Shown in pieces: positions 28,467-37,176 of a stretch of DNA of 64,000 nt. The position numbers and the translations under genes were made by a program. The notes beneath the pieces were generated by a model. It ran no database searches. It saw only the letters and a program-made list of their open reading frames with translations, and was not told the origin of the DNA. Source of the DNA: an uncultured Phocaeicola sp. (lineage in GTDB: Bacteria > Bacteroidota > Bacteroidia > Bacteroidales > Bacteroidaceae); contig CALUJF010000013.1 in NCBI GenBank assembly GCA_944320855.1, positions 1 through 64,000 on the forward strand, read 5' to 3'. Positions within the stretch are counted from its first letter, which is position 1, and every line of letters starts with the position of its first letter.

Positions 28467-30173
28467 ATGAAAACAAACATTTTTAAATCGTCAATTATGG
28501 CTCTTGCCATGGTTGCTTCATTCTCTGCATGTACTCAGGACGAGTTAGGCACAGAAGCTACAACAAGCGAAGACGCTCTTAACGTAATAGCTTATTCAAA
28601 CGATTTCGTTTCGTCTGATGCTGAGTCACGAGTAACAAATACAGAATATACAACTTCTTTCGATGAAGGAGATGCTATCGGTATATTTGTTGTCCGCGAT
28701 GGTCAGGCATTGGTTAGTAATATGAAAATGACTCTTGGTAGTGAAAACACATGGATAGGTGAAAACAATTCTCCTCTTTACTACTATAAAGATGCAGACT
28801 ATATCGCTTACTATCCTTACACAGAAGGCTTGACTGCTACTTCTGAAAGTGATATTGTAAAAACATTTACAGAAAAACTGACTGCAGATCAAGGAACAGC
28901 AGAAGCATATCGTAATGCGGATTTGATGTCTGTTACAGTTCCTGCTGCAAGTGTTGTACGTGGAGGAAATATTAGCTTCAATATGGCTCACAAAATGTCA
29001 ATGATAGAGCTTAAGATTCCTGTACGCAGATATACTACTGCCCAAGAAAATGGATATGAATATTCAGTTCCTACTAAAATAGAATTGGAAATTAATGATA
29101 CTAAATTTACTCCATATACATTTGCAGATGGCGTTTATCGTTGTATTGTTGCTGCTTCTGCAACTGAAGATATAACTGTAAATGGTTGTTTCTACGATGG
29201 CGATACTCCTGTATATTTCCCAAAGGCAACAGCCGAAAATGCAGACCCTTCTGAATCTGTTACACCAAATGAAGGAACATATAAGTGTTTGAATATTAAG
29301 TATAGCGGTATTTCTGAAAATGTTGTAGTAAGACCAATAGAAGTAGGTGACTATTTCTACGAAGATGGAAACATTTATCCATATGGAAATCAAGATGAAA
29401 ATGACCTTTCAACTCCTCCGAGTGCTGGATGTGTAGGAGTGGTATTCAGTACAACAACAAGTAAAACAGACCAGGGGAAAGGATGGAAATTTGGTTATGT
29501 AATGGCTTTGAATAATACCGGAACATCTCCTATTAAATGGAAAAATGCAAATACAGCAGATGCTGATTATGATTCATTTGATATTACTACAACCTCAAAT
29601 GAAACAAAAGACGCTTCTTTCCTAAAAATGATAAATAATCTCGACGGATATACATTATCCAATGAAATAACTAATAATAGTAACAATAATGAAACAACAC
29701 ATCCGGCATTTTTTGCTGCAAAAAACTATAATGTAACAATTCCGGAAACTACAAGTGGTTGGTATCTGCCTTCGATGGGACAGTTTGCAGCATTTGTAAA
29801 CAATATTGGAGTAACTGACCAAAGCAAGGCATTCACTGAAAAGAACTGCTCAGAACAAGCTTCCAGCCCTAAGTTTGACGAAAATGGCGAGGATGCTCCT
29901 GCTGTTATAGAAAGGATAAATGCAACATTTGTAAGAGTTGGTGGTAGTTTAAGATCTGAAATGGCTATAACAGAAAAAGAATGGAATCTACGTTGGTGGG
30001 GATGTGAACAGACAAGCTTTGATGCAAAAACTACAAATGTAAAGGCGTGGTGTATTGATATGAATTATGGAACTAATACCAGCAATAATCAATATGCTAA
30101 ATTCCTTTTCCTTTCTCGTGATAAAACAGATAACACAAGTTATAATCGTGTCCGCCCAGTCTTCGCATTCTAA
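28467..30173 (+). CDS. Fimbrillin-family lipoprotein with C-terminal DUF1566/Lcl-like domain
   Basis: A 568-residue lipoprotein (SACT, Cys22). The N-terminal half has fimbrillin traits (FDEGDAIGIFVVRDGQ, YYKDADYIAYYPYTEG, ISFNMAHKMSMIELKIPV). The C-terminal part (about 320-568) has a GWYLPSMGQFAAFVNNIG motif and ends in SYNRVRPVFAF, resembling the Lcl/DUF1566 fold found on surface-exposed proteins. The gene is preceded 72 bp upstream by another fimbrillin-like gene, probably in one operon, and followed by a strong terminator. Confidence 0.7.
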   Translation: MKTNIFKSSIMALAMVASFSACTQDELGTEATTSEDALNVIAYSNDFVSSDAESRVTNTEYTTSFDEGDAIGIFVVRDGQALVSNMKMTLGSENTWIGENNSPLYYYKDADYIAYYPYTEGLTATSESDIVKTFTEKLTADQGTAEAYRNADLMSVTVPAASVVRGGNISFNMAHKMSMIELKIPVRRYTTAQENGYEYSVPTKIELEINDTKFTPYTFADGVYRCIVAASATEDITVNGCFYDGDTPVYFPKATAENADPSESVTPNEGTYKCLNIKYSGISENVVVRPIEVGDYFYEDGNIYPYGNQDENDLSTPPSAGCVGVVFSTTTSKTDQGKGWKFGYVMALNNTGTSPIKWKNANTADADYDSFDITTTSNETKDASFLKMINNLDGYTLSNEITNNSNNNETTHPAFFAAKNYNVTIPETTSGWYLPSMGQFAAFVNNIGVTDQSKAFTEKNCSEQASSPKFDENGEDAPAVIERINATFVRVGGSLRSEMAITEKEWNLRWWGCEQTSFDAKTTNVKAWCIDMNYGTNTSNNQYAKFLFLSRDKTDNTSYNRVRPVFAF

Positions 30174-30210
30174 TAGACTTTTCACAATAGGACAAACTAT
30201 ATAATTTCCC

Positions 30211-30256
30211 AGGCAGCTGCTTTAGCTTTTTAGCTTAAAGGCAGCTGCCTTTTTTA
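30211..30256 (+). terminator. Rho-independent terminator after fimbrillin genes
   Basis: AGGCAGCTGC (30211-30220) pairs exactly with GCAGCTGCCT (30241-30250), with further partial pairing inside, and is followed by TTTTTT. Confidence 0.85.
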
Positions 30257-30268
30257 TTACTTTATTAA

Positions 30269-30323
30269 TGAACGCCAAATGAACGCTAAATGAACATAAA
30301 ATGAATCCCCAATGAACCGTTTA
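30269..30323 (+). repeat. Five-unit 11-bp iteron-like direct repeat
   Basis: Units start every 11 bp at 30269, 30280, 30291, 30302 and 30313: TGAACGCCAAA, TGAACGCTAAA, TGAACATAAAA, TGAATCCCCAA, TGAACCGTTTA. The same type of repeat occurs on the opposite strand at 37140-37176, including the shared 16-mer TGAACATAAAATGAAT. Confidence 0.8.
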
Positions 30324-30518
30324 TGGTTTCAAGCATCCTACAGGTACGACGTAAGTTCCATCCTCAGGGCGACGATAGGCAAAATATAGCGATATTTTGT
30401 AAATTCGGTAATTTGGCGTTAATTTTTTCGGTAATTTGGCGATTACAAAAAAAAATCTATTTCCCATTGAGTGTATTCCACTCCTCATTCGTACTATTAA
30501 TAAAAAACATACAATAAA

Positions 30519-32459
30519 ATGATAAAGAAAGGATTACTACTACCATTGATGGCATTTGCCGTGACTGCGGCTTCGTATGCCGAGAAAAGCACACAGTTGG
30601 AACTGACTTCTCCGGGTGGCGTGCATAAAGTGAAGTTTTATGGCAAGACATACGTTTCGGGTGCCAACGGACTATATTATACTGTCGATTTCAAGGATAA
30701 GAGCATCCTGAAAGAATCGAAGGCCGGACTTCATGTAGACAACTATGTGTGGGAAATGGCTCTTGGAAAGAGAACCCTGCAGCAGCCGGAGTGCTGGATG
30801 GACAATATGGTGATTGACTCCGTTTCATATTCCAGACATAACGGCGAATGGACACCGGTGTATGGCGAACGCAGCTTAGTGAAGGACAATTATAATGCCG
30901 GAGTGGTATATATGTCGAAAAAAGACAAGTCAAAATACCGTCTGAACGTAGAAGTAAGAGCATACGATGAGGGTGTGGCCTTCCGCTATTTCTTCCCAGA
31001 GCATCCGGACGCAATATTCCATAAAGTGACGGGCGACCTTACTGAGTATTCTTTTGCCGACGGGACTATGGCATGGAGCGAGCAGTGGGCACAGGGATGG
31101 TTTGAGCATCTTGATGTAAATGCCCTTACAAAACCGGTGGAAAGAGCTTTGACTCTTGAATTGCCAAACGGTCTTTGGGCTGCACTGACAGATGCCGATG
31201 TAGACGACTGGTGTCTTACCAAGTATCAGGCTTCTGCAGAAAAACGCAGCACACTGAAATCGGTGATGTACAGCCCTGTGGATATAGTTACATACTATGC
31301 TACTCCATGGAAGATTGTGATGGCTGCCGAAAAACCGGGACAGCTCCTTGAGCATAACTATATAATAGAAAACCTTAATCCTCCATGCGAGATAAAAGAT
31401 ACTTCATGGATTAAGCCGGGAAAGATTATGCGTTCTGCCATCTCTACAGAGTCGGGACTTGCCACTATTGATTTCTGCGCCGAACATAACATACCTTATA
31501 TGCTTTTCGATTGGCAGTGGTATATGCCATGTACTTCGCACGACGGTGATGCTACAAAGGTGGTTCCTCACGTAGACATGAAAAAGGTAATCGAATATGG
31601 AAAAGAAAAAGGTGTAGGCGTATGGCTTTATGTAAACCAGCACGCTCTTCAGAAACAGATGCGCGAACTCTTCCCTCTGCTTAAGGAATGGGGTGTAGTA
31701 GGAGTGAAGTCCGGTTTCGTACAGTACGCCAGCCATCGCTGGGCTGTATGGTTGCACGATATGGTTCGTCTGGCTGCCGAAAATAATCTGATGATGAACA
31801 TCCACGACGAATTCCGTCCGTCAGGTTTCAGCCGTACATATCCTAACCTGCTCACTCAGGAAGGTATTCACGGCAACGAGGAGTTCCCGGATGCCACTCA
31901 CAACACTATTCTGCCTTTCACACGTATGATTAACGGTGCGGCCGATTATACTATCTGCTACTACGACCGCCGTCTGAAAAATACTCACGCACACCAGTTG
32001 GCTTTGTCGCTGATTATGTATAGTCCGCTTCAGACCATCTTCTGGTATGACAAACCTGCACTTTACGGTGGCGAACAGGAGATAGAGTGGTTTGAGAACC
32101 TTAAGACCGTGTTCGACGAATCGAAGGTGCTCGATGGTACTCCGGGAAAGAATATCACAATGGCACGCCGCAACGGCGAGGAATGGTTTGTGGGTATGAT
32201 TACCAACAACGACGGCTCGGACGAAGTGCTCGACCTCTCTTTCCTTGACAAGGACAAGACATATTTAGCTTGCATCTACACTGACGGAGGCGAAGCTGTG
32301 AAGACAAAAACACACGTGAAATGCTCGTATTTCCTTGTAAATTCTTCGCAGGACATAAAGTTCGGACTCAAGCCTAAAGGTGGTGCTGCCGTAAGACTGT
32401 ATCCTGTAGATAAAGCTGCACAGAAAGGCTATAAGAAATACAACGGAAAAAAATTATAA
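30519..32459 (+). CDS. GH97 glycoside hydrolase
   Basis: A 646-residue exported enzyme (signal peptide ending in SYA). It has the GH97 N-terminal beta-sandwich (QLELTSPGGVHKVKFY), TIM barrel (IPYMLFDWQWYMPC, GVGVWLYVNQHALQKQM, NIHDEFRPSGFSRTYPN, EGIHGNEEFPDATH) and C-terminal domain. GH97 includes inverting alpha-glucosidases (SusB) and retaining alpha-galactosidases; the latter have an Asp nucleophile in a V-x-D-F segment. Here that segment is VKSGFVQ with Ser398-Gly399, so an inverting, SusB-like mechanism is inferred. It begins a three-gene enzyme block with GH43 and GH88. Confidence 0.88.
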   Translation: MIKKGLLLPLMAFAVTAASYAEKSTQLELTSPGGVHKVKFYGKTYVSGANGLYYTVDFKDKSILKESKAGLHVDNYVWEMALGKRTLQQPECWMDNMVIDSVSYSRHNGEWTPVYGERSLVKDNYNAGVVYMSKKDKSKYRLNVEVRAYDEGVAFRYFFPEHPDAIFHKVTGDLTEYSFADGTMAWSEQWAQGWFEHLDVNALTKPVERALTLELPNGLWAALTDADVDDWCLTKYQASAEKRSTLKSVMYSPVDIVTYYATPWKIVMAAEKPGQLLEHNYIIENLNPPCEIKDTSWIKPGKIMRSAISTESGLATIDFCAEHNIPYMLFDWQWYMPCTSHDGDATKVVPHVDMKKVIEYGKEKGVGVWLYVNQHALQKQMRELFPLLKEWGVVGVKSGFVQYASHRWAVWLHDMVRLAAENNLMMNIHDEFRPSGFSRTYPNLLTQEGIHGNEEFPDATHNTILPFTRMINGAADYTICYYDRRLKNTHAHQLALSLIMYSPLQTIFWYDKPALYGGEQEIEWFENLKTVFDESKVLDGTPGKNITMARRNGEEWFVGMITNNDGSDEVLDLSFLDKDKTYLACIYTDGGEAVKTKTHVKCSYFLVNSSQDIKFGLKPKGGAAVRLYPVDKAAQKGYKKYNGKKL

Positions 32460-32647
32460 AAAAACATGATTTTAGGTTAGGTATAAGAGCTTTCTCATTC
32501 GTATTAATATCAGAAAACTGTTAGTAAAGTAAGTCCTTTAATAAATGATTGTAGGATAATTGGTTAATGTATTAGTTTTATTTTTCTTCAGGTAAAAGGA
32601 TTGTTTTTCATTTCGACGGACTTACACATAAAAAAGATATTATTACG

Positions 32648-34291
32648 ATGAGAAAGTTTATTTTATTTATAGGTTTTATTTCATTAGCCGTGTTGTCGCA
32701 TGCCCAGTATAAATCTCAAGTCTGGGTGTCCGACCAGGGCGACGGGACTTATGTAAACCCGGTTATTCATGCTGACTATTCAGACCCGGATGCATGCGCT
32801 GTAGATGGCAATTTCTATATGACTGCCTCCAGTTTCAACTGCACACCGGGACTTCCGATACTCCACTCTACAGACCTGGTAAACTGGAGAATCATCAACT
32901 ACGCCATAAAGGATGTCGAACCTGCCGACTATTATGCATCTCCGCGTCACGGCAAAGGGGTATGGGCACCTTCAATACGTCATCACAACGGTGAATTCTA
33001 TATCTACTGGGGCGACCCTGATTTCGGTATCTTTATGGTAAAGACAAAAGATATTTACGGCGAATGGAAAAAGCCTGTTCTTGTCAAGGCCGGAAAAGGT
33101 ATGATTGACCCGTGTCCGCTTTGGGATGAGGATGGCAAAGTCTATCTTGCACATGCCTGGGCCGGAAGCAGGGCCGGATTCAACAGCATAATCACCGTGT
33201 GCGAGATGAACAGCGAAGGAACAGCTATAGTCTCAGCTCCGGTAATGGTGTTCGACGGCAACGACGGTACAAATCACACCATCGAGGGAGCAAAATTCTA
33301 TAAACGCAATGGGTATTACTACATATTCGCACCTGCAGGAGGAGTTGCCACAGGATGGCAGCTCGTACTGAGGTCCAAAAGTCTTTACGGTCCGTACGAG
33401 CCGCGTATCGTTATGGCTCAGGGCAAGACAGATATAAACGGTCCGCACCAGGGGGCATGGGTAGACACTCCGTCCGGTGAATCATGGTTCCTGCATTTTC
33501 AGGACAAGGGAGCCTACGGAAGAGTGCTGCACCTTAACCCGATGGAATGGAAATCCGACTGGCCTGTTATCGGTATTGATAATGACGGCGACGGATGCGG
33601 CGACCCTGTGACTGCCTACAGAAAGCCTCGCACAGAAGGGAAAAACGTAATTGAAACTCCTGCCGAGAGCGATGAGTTCAACTCCCGCCATCTCGGTCTG
33701 CAATGGCAGTGGCATGCCAACTATCACGATTTCTTCGGATTCACTACCGACCTCGGATATATCCGACTTTATGGATATCAGTTGTCCGAAGACTTCAAGA
33801 ATTTCTGGGAAGTGCCCAATCTTCTTCTTCAGAAGTTCCCGGCAGAGGAATTTACCGCCACAACCAAACTGAAAGTATCGGCAAAGGCGGACGGACAGAT
33901 GTCAGGACTCATAGTCATGGGATGGGATTATGCCTACCTGGGAGTAGAAAAGTCGGGCGAGAAATTCCTGCTTAAATACGTTACTTGCCACGATGCCGAA
34001 CAGGGTTCTCCGGAATCTGTTTCCGTAGCAGGAATATTAGACAGCAGCAATATCTTCGAAGCCGGACTGTATCCCAACTATGAAAGAGAGATTTATCTGA
34101 GAGTGCAGGTAGACAAAGGCGGAATCTGTACATTCTCCTACAGCACCGACGGACGCCGTTTCCACAAGGCAGGCAGTGCGTTTACAGCACGCCAGGGCAA
34201 GTGGATAGGAGCAAAGGTTGGTCTGTTCAGCGTCACTCCTCACGGAAAAGAACGCGGATGGGCAGATGCTGACTGGTTCAGAATAGATTAA
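32648..34291 (+). CDS. GH43-family arabinosidase/xylosidase with C-terminal beta-sandwich
   Basis: A 547-residue exported enzyme (signal peptide ending in SHAQ). Five-bladed GH43 propeller motifs are clear: NPVIHADYSDPDAC with the likely base Asp46, GMIDPCPLWDEDGK with the transition-state Asp, and HTIEGAKF with the acid Glu213. After about residue 335 a GH43-type C-terminal sandwich follows (DEFNSRHLGLQWQWHANY). It resembles GH43 beta-xylosidase/alpha-L-arabinofuranosidase subfamilies; which sugar is removed is not decided by sequence. The 188-bp gap upstream has no clear promoter. Confidence 0.9.
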   Translation: MRKFILFIGFISLAVLSHAQYKSQVWVSDQGDGTYVNPVIHADYSDPDACAVDGNFYMTASSFNCTPGLPILHSTDLVNWRIINYAIKDVEPADYYASPRHGKGVWAPSIRHHNGEFYIYWGDPDFGIFMVKTKDIYGEWKKPVLVKAGKGMIDPCPLWDEDGKVYLAHAWAGSRAGFNSIITVCEMNSEGTAIVSAPVMVFDGNDGTNHTIEGAKFYKRNGYYYIFAPAGGVATGWQLVLRSKSLYGPYEPRIVMAQGKTDINGPHQGAWVDTPSGESWFLHFQDKGAYGRVLHLNPMEWKSDWPVIGIDNDGDGCGDPVTAYRKPRTEGKNVIETPAESDEFNSRHLGLQWQWHANYHDFFGFTTDLGYIRLYGYQLSEDFKNFWEVPNLLLQKFPAEEFTATTKLKVSAKADGQMSGLIVMGWDYAYLGVEKSGEKFLLKYVTCHDAEQGSPESVSVAGILDSSNIFEAGLYPNYEREIYLRVQVDKGGICTFSYSTDGRRFHKAGSAFTARQGKWIGAKVGLFSVTPHGKERGWADADWFRID

Positions 34292-34297
34292 AAAAGA

Positions 34298-34389
34298 TGA
34301 CAAGGCTTCAGTTACGAGGCGACAAGCCTCTCCATCCGGATGCTGACCTTGTCAACTTGTAAACTCGTAAATTTTAAAAAAACATAAAG
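34298..34389. repeat. Intergenic octamer-repeat tract (copy 2)
   Basis: CTTGTCAA, CTTGTAAA, CTCGTAAA and TTTTAAAA occupy 34348-34379 just before the GH88 start at 34390. Upstream, TGACAAGG at 34298 can pair with CCTTGTCA near 34347, and TTACGAG with CTCGTAA. The block TCTCCATCCG is shared with the copy before purD. Confidence 0.65.
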
Positions 34390-35607
34390 ATGAAAGTGAA
34401 CAAGATTATCGCAGGCTTAGGATTGATGATGCTTTCTGCCTGTGCATCCACACCTGCATCACAGATAGATGTGGACAAGACATTAGACTATTGTGATGTG
34501 CAGATACACAAAACACTCAGCAGCCTCCATCAGGCAGACAGTATGGACTATACAATGATGCCACGCAATATCCTTCAGGGAGAAACCAAATGGAATCTTC
34601 GCAAGGCAACAAAGGAGGAATGGACAGCCGGATTCTGGCCGGGAGTACTGTGGTATGACTACGAGGCTACAGGCAATGACAGCATAAAGAAAGAAGCAGA
34701 CAAGTTTACACGTTCGCTCGGCTTCCTTGCAGAAATACCGGCCTACGACCATGACCTCGGTTTCCTAGTGTTCTGCAGCTATGGAAACGGCTATCGTCTG
34801 ACAGGAAACGAAGAATACAAGAAAGTGATTCTTGCAGTGTCCGACACACTTGCCACTCTCTACAAGCCTGCCGTAGGAGCAATCCTTTCATGGCCACGCA
34901 ACGTAGAAATGTTCGGCGGACATAACACTATCATGGACAATATGATAAACCTCGAGATGCTGTTCTGGGCTGCCAAGAACGGAGGCAACAAGAATCTGTA
35001 CGACATAGCAGTGGCACACGCCGACAAGACTATGGAGAATCAGTTCCGCGAAGACTATACATCATATCACGTGGCTGTTTACGATACTATCACAGGTGAA
35101 TGCATCAACCGCTGCACTCATCAGGGATATGCCGACAACAGTATGTGGGCACGTGGTCAGGCATGGGCTATTTATGGCTATACAGTGGTTTATCGCGAAA
35201 CCCGCGAGCCTAAGTATCTCGACTTTGCAGAAAAGGTAGCCCAGGTTTACCTCGACCGTCTGCCGGAAGATTATATCCCTTATTGGGATTTCAGCGCACC
35301 GGGCATTCCTAATGCTCCACGCGATGCTTCTGCCGCTTGTGTAGTAGCCTCAGCTCTCTTGGAACTGTCTACATTCTATACAGGCGAACAGGCAGAGAAA
35401 TATAAAAATGCGGCAGAGAAAATGCTTGCAAGTCTTGACTCTGATAAATACAGAGCGGGTGAAACAAACCATTCACTATTGCTTCACTCTACAGGCCACT
35501 GGCCTGCCGGCTCAGAGATAGATGCTTCTATCATCTATGCAGACTATTATTATATGGAAGCATTGCTGAGATTGAAGAAAATCAACGAAGGCAAGTCTAT
35601 CTATTAA
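34390..35607 (+). CDS. GH88 unsaturated glucuronyl/galacturonyl hydrolase (lipoprotein)
   Basis: A 405-residue protein with a lipoprotein signal (LSAC, Cys18) and an (alpha/alpha)6-barrel GH88 sequence. Asp122 in YDHDLGFL and Asp183 in IMDNMINLEML are 61 residues apart, exactly as the catalytic Asp88/Asp149 pair known for Bacillus UGL. The enzyme hydrolyses Delta-4,5-unsaturated uronic acid from lyase products, which fits the two lyase-family genes upstream. It ends the GH97-GH43-GH88 block and is followed by a terminator. Confidence 0.93.
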   Translation: MKVNKIIAGLGLMMLSACASTPASQIDVDKTLDYCDVQIHKTLSSLHQADSMDYTMMPRNILQGETKWNLRKATKEEWTAGFWPGVLWYDYEATGNDSIKKEADKFTRSLGFLAEIPAYDHDLGFLVFCSYGNGYRLTGNEEYKKVILAVSDTLATLYKPAVGAILSWPRNVEMFGGHNTIMDNMINLEMLFWAAKNGGNKNLYDIAVAHADKTMENQFREDYTSYHVAVYDTITGECINRCTHQGYADNSMWARGQAWAIYGYTVVYRETREPKYLDFAEKVAQVYLDRLPEDYIPYWDFSAPGIPNAPRDASAACVVASALLELSTFYTGEQAEKYKNAAEKMLASLDSDKYRAGETNHSLLLHSTGHWPAGSEIDASIIYADYYYMEALLRLKKINEGKSIY

Positions 35608-35647
35608 TTAGCAAGACGATAATTACTACAGTATAATAAATTCAGTT

Positions 35648-35670
35648 CCGGCGGGCATCCGCCGGTTCTT
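35648..35670 (+). terminator. Hairpin terminator after GH88 gene
   Basis: CCGGCGG (35648-35654), loop GCAT, CCGCCGG (35659-35665), then TTCTT. A perfect GC-rich 7-bp stem in an AT-rich gap. Confidence 0.8.
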
Positions 35671-35715
35671 ATATACACATGTAATACGCTAATTATAAGA
35701 AACTTAATCAAAAAG

Positions 35716-35746
35716 TTGGTCAAACATTAAAAAATATATACTTTTG
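35716..35746 (+). promoter_or_regulatory. Bacteroidales-type promoter for small peptide gene
   Basis: TTG at 35716-35718 and TACTTTTG at 35739-35746 are separated by 20 bp, matching the TTTG-N19-21-TAnnTTTG pattern. Transcription would begin near 35753, 16 bp before ATG 35769. Confidence 0.7.
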
Positions 35747-35768
35747 AAACCCAAATTAAAATCATATT

Positions 35769-35975
35769 ATGAAGACATTAAAAAATAATTTTGACTCAAT
35801 CCGCGAAAATAAGGAAAATTACCTCTCACCAAGTTGCAAAGTCTATGATTTGGAAATGGAAGGGATGGTTTGTATCGGTAGTCCGACTACAGACGTTGGA
35901 GCAACAGGAGAAACAGATGAAATTACATACGGAGAAGGATTTCCCGGAACATCTTTTTGGAATAGTAACAATTAA
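35769..35975 (+). CDS. Small hypothetical protein (68 residues) preceding a fimbrillin-like gene
   Basis: The peptide has a basic/polar N-terminus, then NYLSPSCKVYDLEMEGMVCIGS, and a Gly/Thr/Glu-rich tail ending FWNSNN. There is no signal peptide or membrane segment. I do not recognise a named family, though short Bacteroidales peptides with a Y-x-S-P-x-C-x-V-x-x-L-E-x-E-G-like core next to surface-protein genes look familiar. A clear promoter just upstream and the 11-bp gap to the next gene support a real gene. Two cysteines and the leader-like/core-like layout leave a modified-peptide role open but unproven. Confidence 0.6.
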   Translation: MKTLKNNFDSIRENKENYLSPSCKVYDLEMEGMVCIGSPTTDVGATGETDEITYGEGFPGTSFWNSNN

Positions 35976-35986
35976 ATAGACAGACT

Positions 35987-37069
35987 ATGATAAAACAAAG
36001 TTATATATCAATAATTTGCATGTCTGCATTATCATTTATCGCTGCATCATGTTCCACAGAAAATATTGATTCATCTGACAATACGCAGAAACCTGGAGAT
36101 TCCAATAAAGAAGGATATTACATCTCACTATCGGCAGAGATGGAGGAAAATAAATCGCGTGCGCACTGGGATATTGCAAATGATGAACTCAATACACTTA
36201 CATACACTTGGGATGCCTCAACAAATGAAATGAAATCTTTCGTAAAAAGAGGTGAAGGACTGATTAGTTTCACAGATGGTGAGCTTTATTCATCGACTGA
36301 AGTTACTCCTCACGAAACAGAAAAGAGAAAAACATCGCTTGAAATAACCACAGGTTTATCAGATAAATATCAGAATGATGATATTATCTGGGCTGTATCA
36401 CCTGTCAGTGATACACATATCAAAACTACAGAAAGTTCTACATCTGTAGAATTTACTCTTCCTGACGGATATGTACAGACTGCACTGTCTACCACAGAAC
36501 ATCTTAAACCGTATGTCTTTATGACAGGTTCTGGAACTGTAAACAATAATACAGCAAATCTGAAATTTGCAGTTCTCCCTGCCGTATACAGATTTAAAAT
36601 CACGAATAATGACACGGAAGAGTTTACATTAAGCGAAGTAGGTATAACAGGGCCATTCTGTAATAAGGTTGTAGTAGGAGTAGACGGAACACCTGAATAT
36701 AGTGTATCACCAGAAAATCAGAATTATACAATAAAAGTTACTGCAAAAGACGAAAGTGAAGCAACAACAACAAACGGTATAAATATAGAAAGTGGCAAGA
36801 CTGCATATATGTATGCCATGGTATTCCCTACTAAGACATCAACTATTGAAGACAACGTAACTATATTTATTAAAGGTACATATGGTAATTTGCCTATTGA
36901 TTATAGTGCTACACTCCCTTGTAAACAAGCTCATGGAACATTAAATATAGAATCAAACAAATACTATGATATGCCTGTATCTGTAGCACGTCAGAATATC
37001 AATTTCGGTGGAGTAACAATATCAGGTTTCCAAGATGGTGGTTCCTTAGATGTAACAATAGAAAAATAA
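35987..37069 (+). CDS. Fimbrillin-family lipoprotein
   Basis: A 360-residue lipoprotein (AASC, Cys22) with the fimbrillin-like two-domain beta-sandwich pattern: YISLSAEMEENKSRAHW, LTYTWDASTNEM, DDIIWAVSPVSD, LKFAVLPAVYRFKITNN, a second half starting near residue 200 and an ending GGVTISGFQDGGSLDVTIEK. It is probably co-transcribed with the 68-residue peptide 11 bp upstream. It is the third fimbrillin-like protein in this region. A role as a fimbrial or surface adhesin is inferred. Confidence 0.7.
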   Translation: MIKQSYISIICMSALSFIAASCSTENIDSSDNTQKPGDSNKEGYYISLSAEMEENKSRAHWDIANDELNTLTYTWDASTNEMKSFVKRGEGLISFTDGELYSSTEVTPHETEKRKTSLEITTGLSDKYQNDDIIWAVSPVSDTHIKTTESSTSVEFTLPDGYVQTALSTTEHLKPYVFMTGSGTVNNNTANLKFAVLPAVYRFKITNNDTEEFTLSEVGITGPFCNKVVVGVDGTPEYSVSPENQNYTIKVTAKDESEATTTNGINIESGKTAYMYAMVFPTKTSTIEDNVTIFIKGTYGNLPIDYSATLPCKQAHGTLNIESNKYYDMPVSVARQNINFGGVTISGFQDGGSLDVTIEK

Positions 37070-37083
37070 CAACATTCATCAGC

Positions 37084-37139
37084 TAATTTAAATGGCATTT
37101 AAACGGTGTTTAATCACTGCTTAAATGCCATTTAAATTA
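37084..37139. repeat. Long perfect palindrome (copy B of a 52-bp dyad family)
   Basis: A 19-bp arm at 37084-37102 is repeated as its exact reverse complement at 37121-37139. It lies between convergent genes, where it can serve as a bidirectional terminator. It aligns without gaps to the palindrome at 180-233, including much of the loop. Confidence 0.8.
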
Positions 37140-37176
37140 TTCATTTTATGTTCACAAGGCGTTCATTTACCGTTCA
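37140..37176 (-). repeat. 11-bp iteron-like repeat, inverted relative to 30269-30323
   Basis: Read on the minus strand the units are TGAACGGTAAA, TGAACGCCTTG, TGAACATAAAA and TGAA, again with an 11-bp period. It abuts palindrome B and overlaps the stop codon of the ATPase gene. Confidence 0.8.

Larger units (their letters stand above)
30174..30518. other. 345-bp intergenic region rich in repeats
   Basis: No gene is supported here. It holds a terminator (30211-30256), five 11-bp iteron-like units (30269-30323), and a perfect 15-bp direct repeat TTCGGTAATTTGGCG at 30404-30418 and 30427-30441 (23-bp period) before the GH97 gene. No TAnnTTTG promoter box is evident. Confidence 0.7.

Noticed and set aside
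30269..30323. 11-bp iterons considered as a plasmid-type replication origin
   Set aside because: No replication initiator gene is nearby and the surroundings are chromosomal PUL genes.
30321..30388. Minus-strand frame giving YRRPEDGTYVVPVGCLKP and a stop, as if a gene remnant
   Set aside because: Only about 20 residues, no homology that I can name, and no upstream continuation in frame with coding character; kept out of the feature list.
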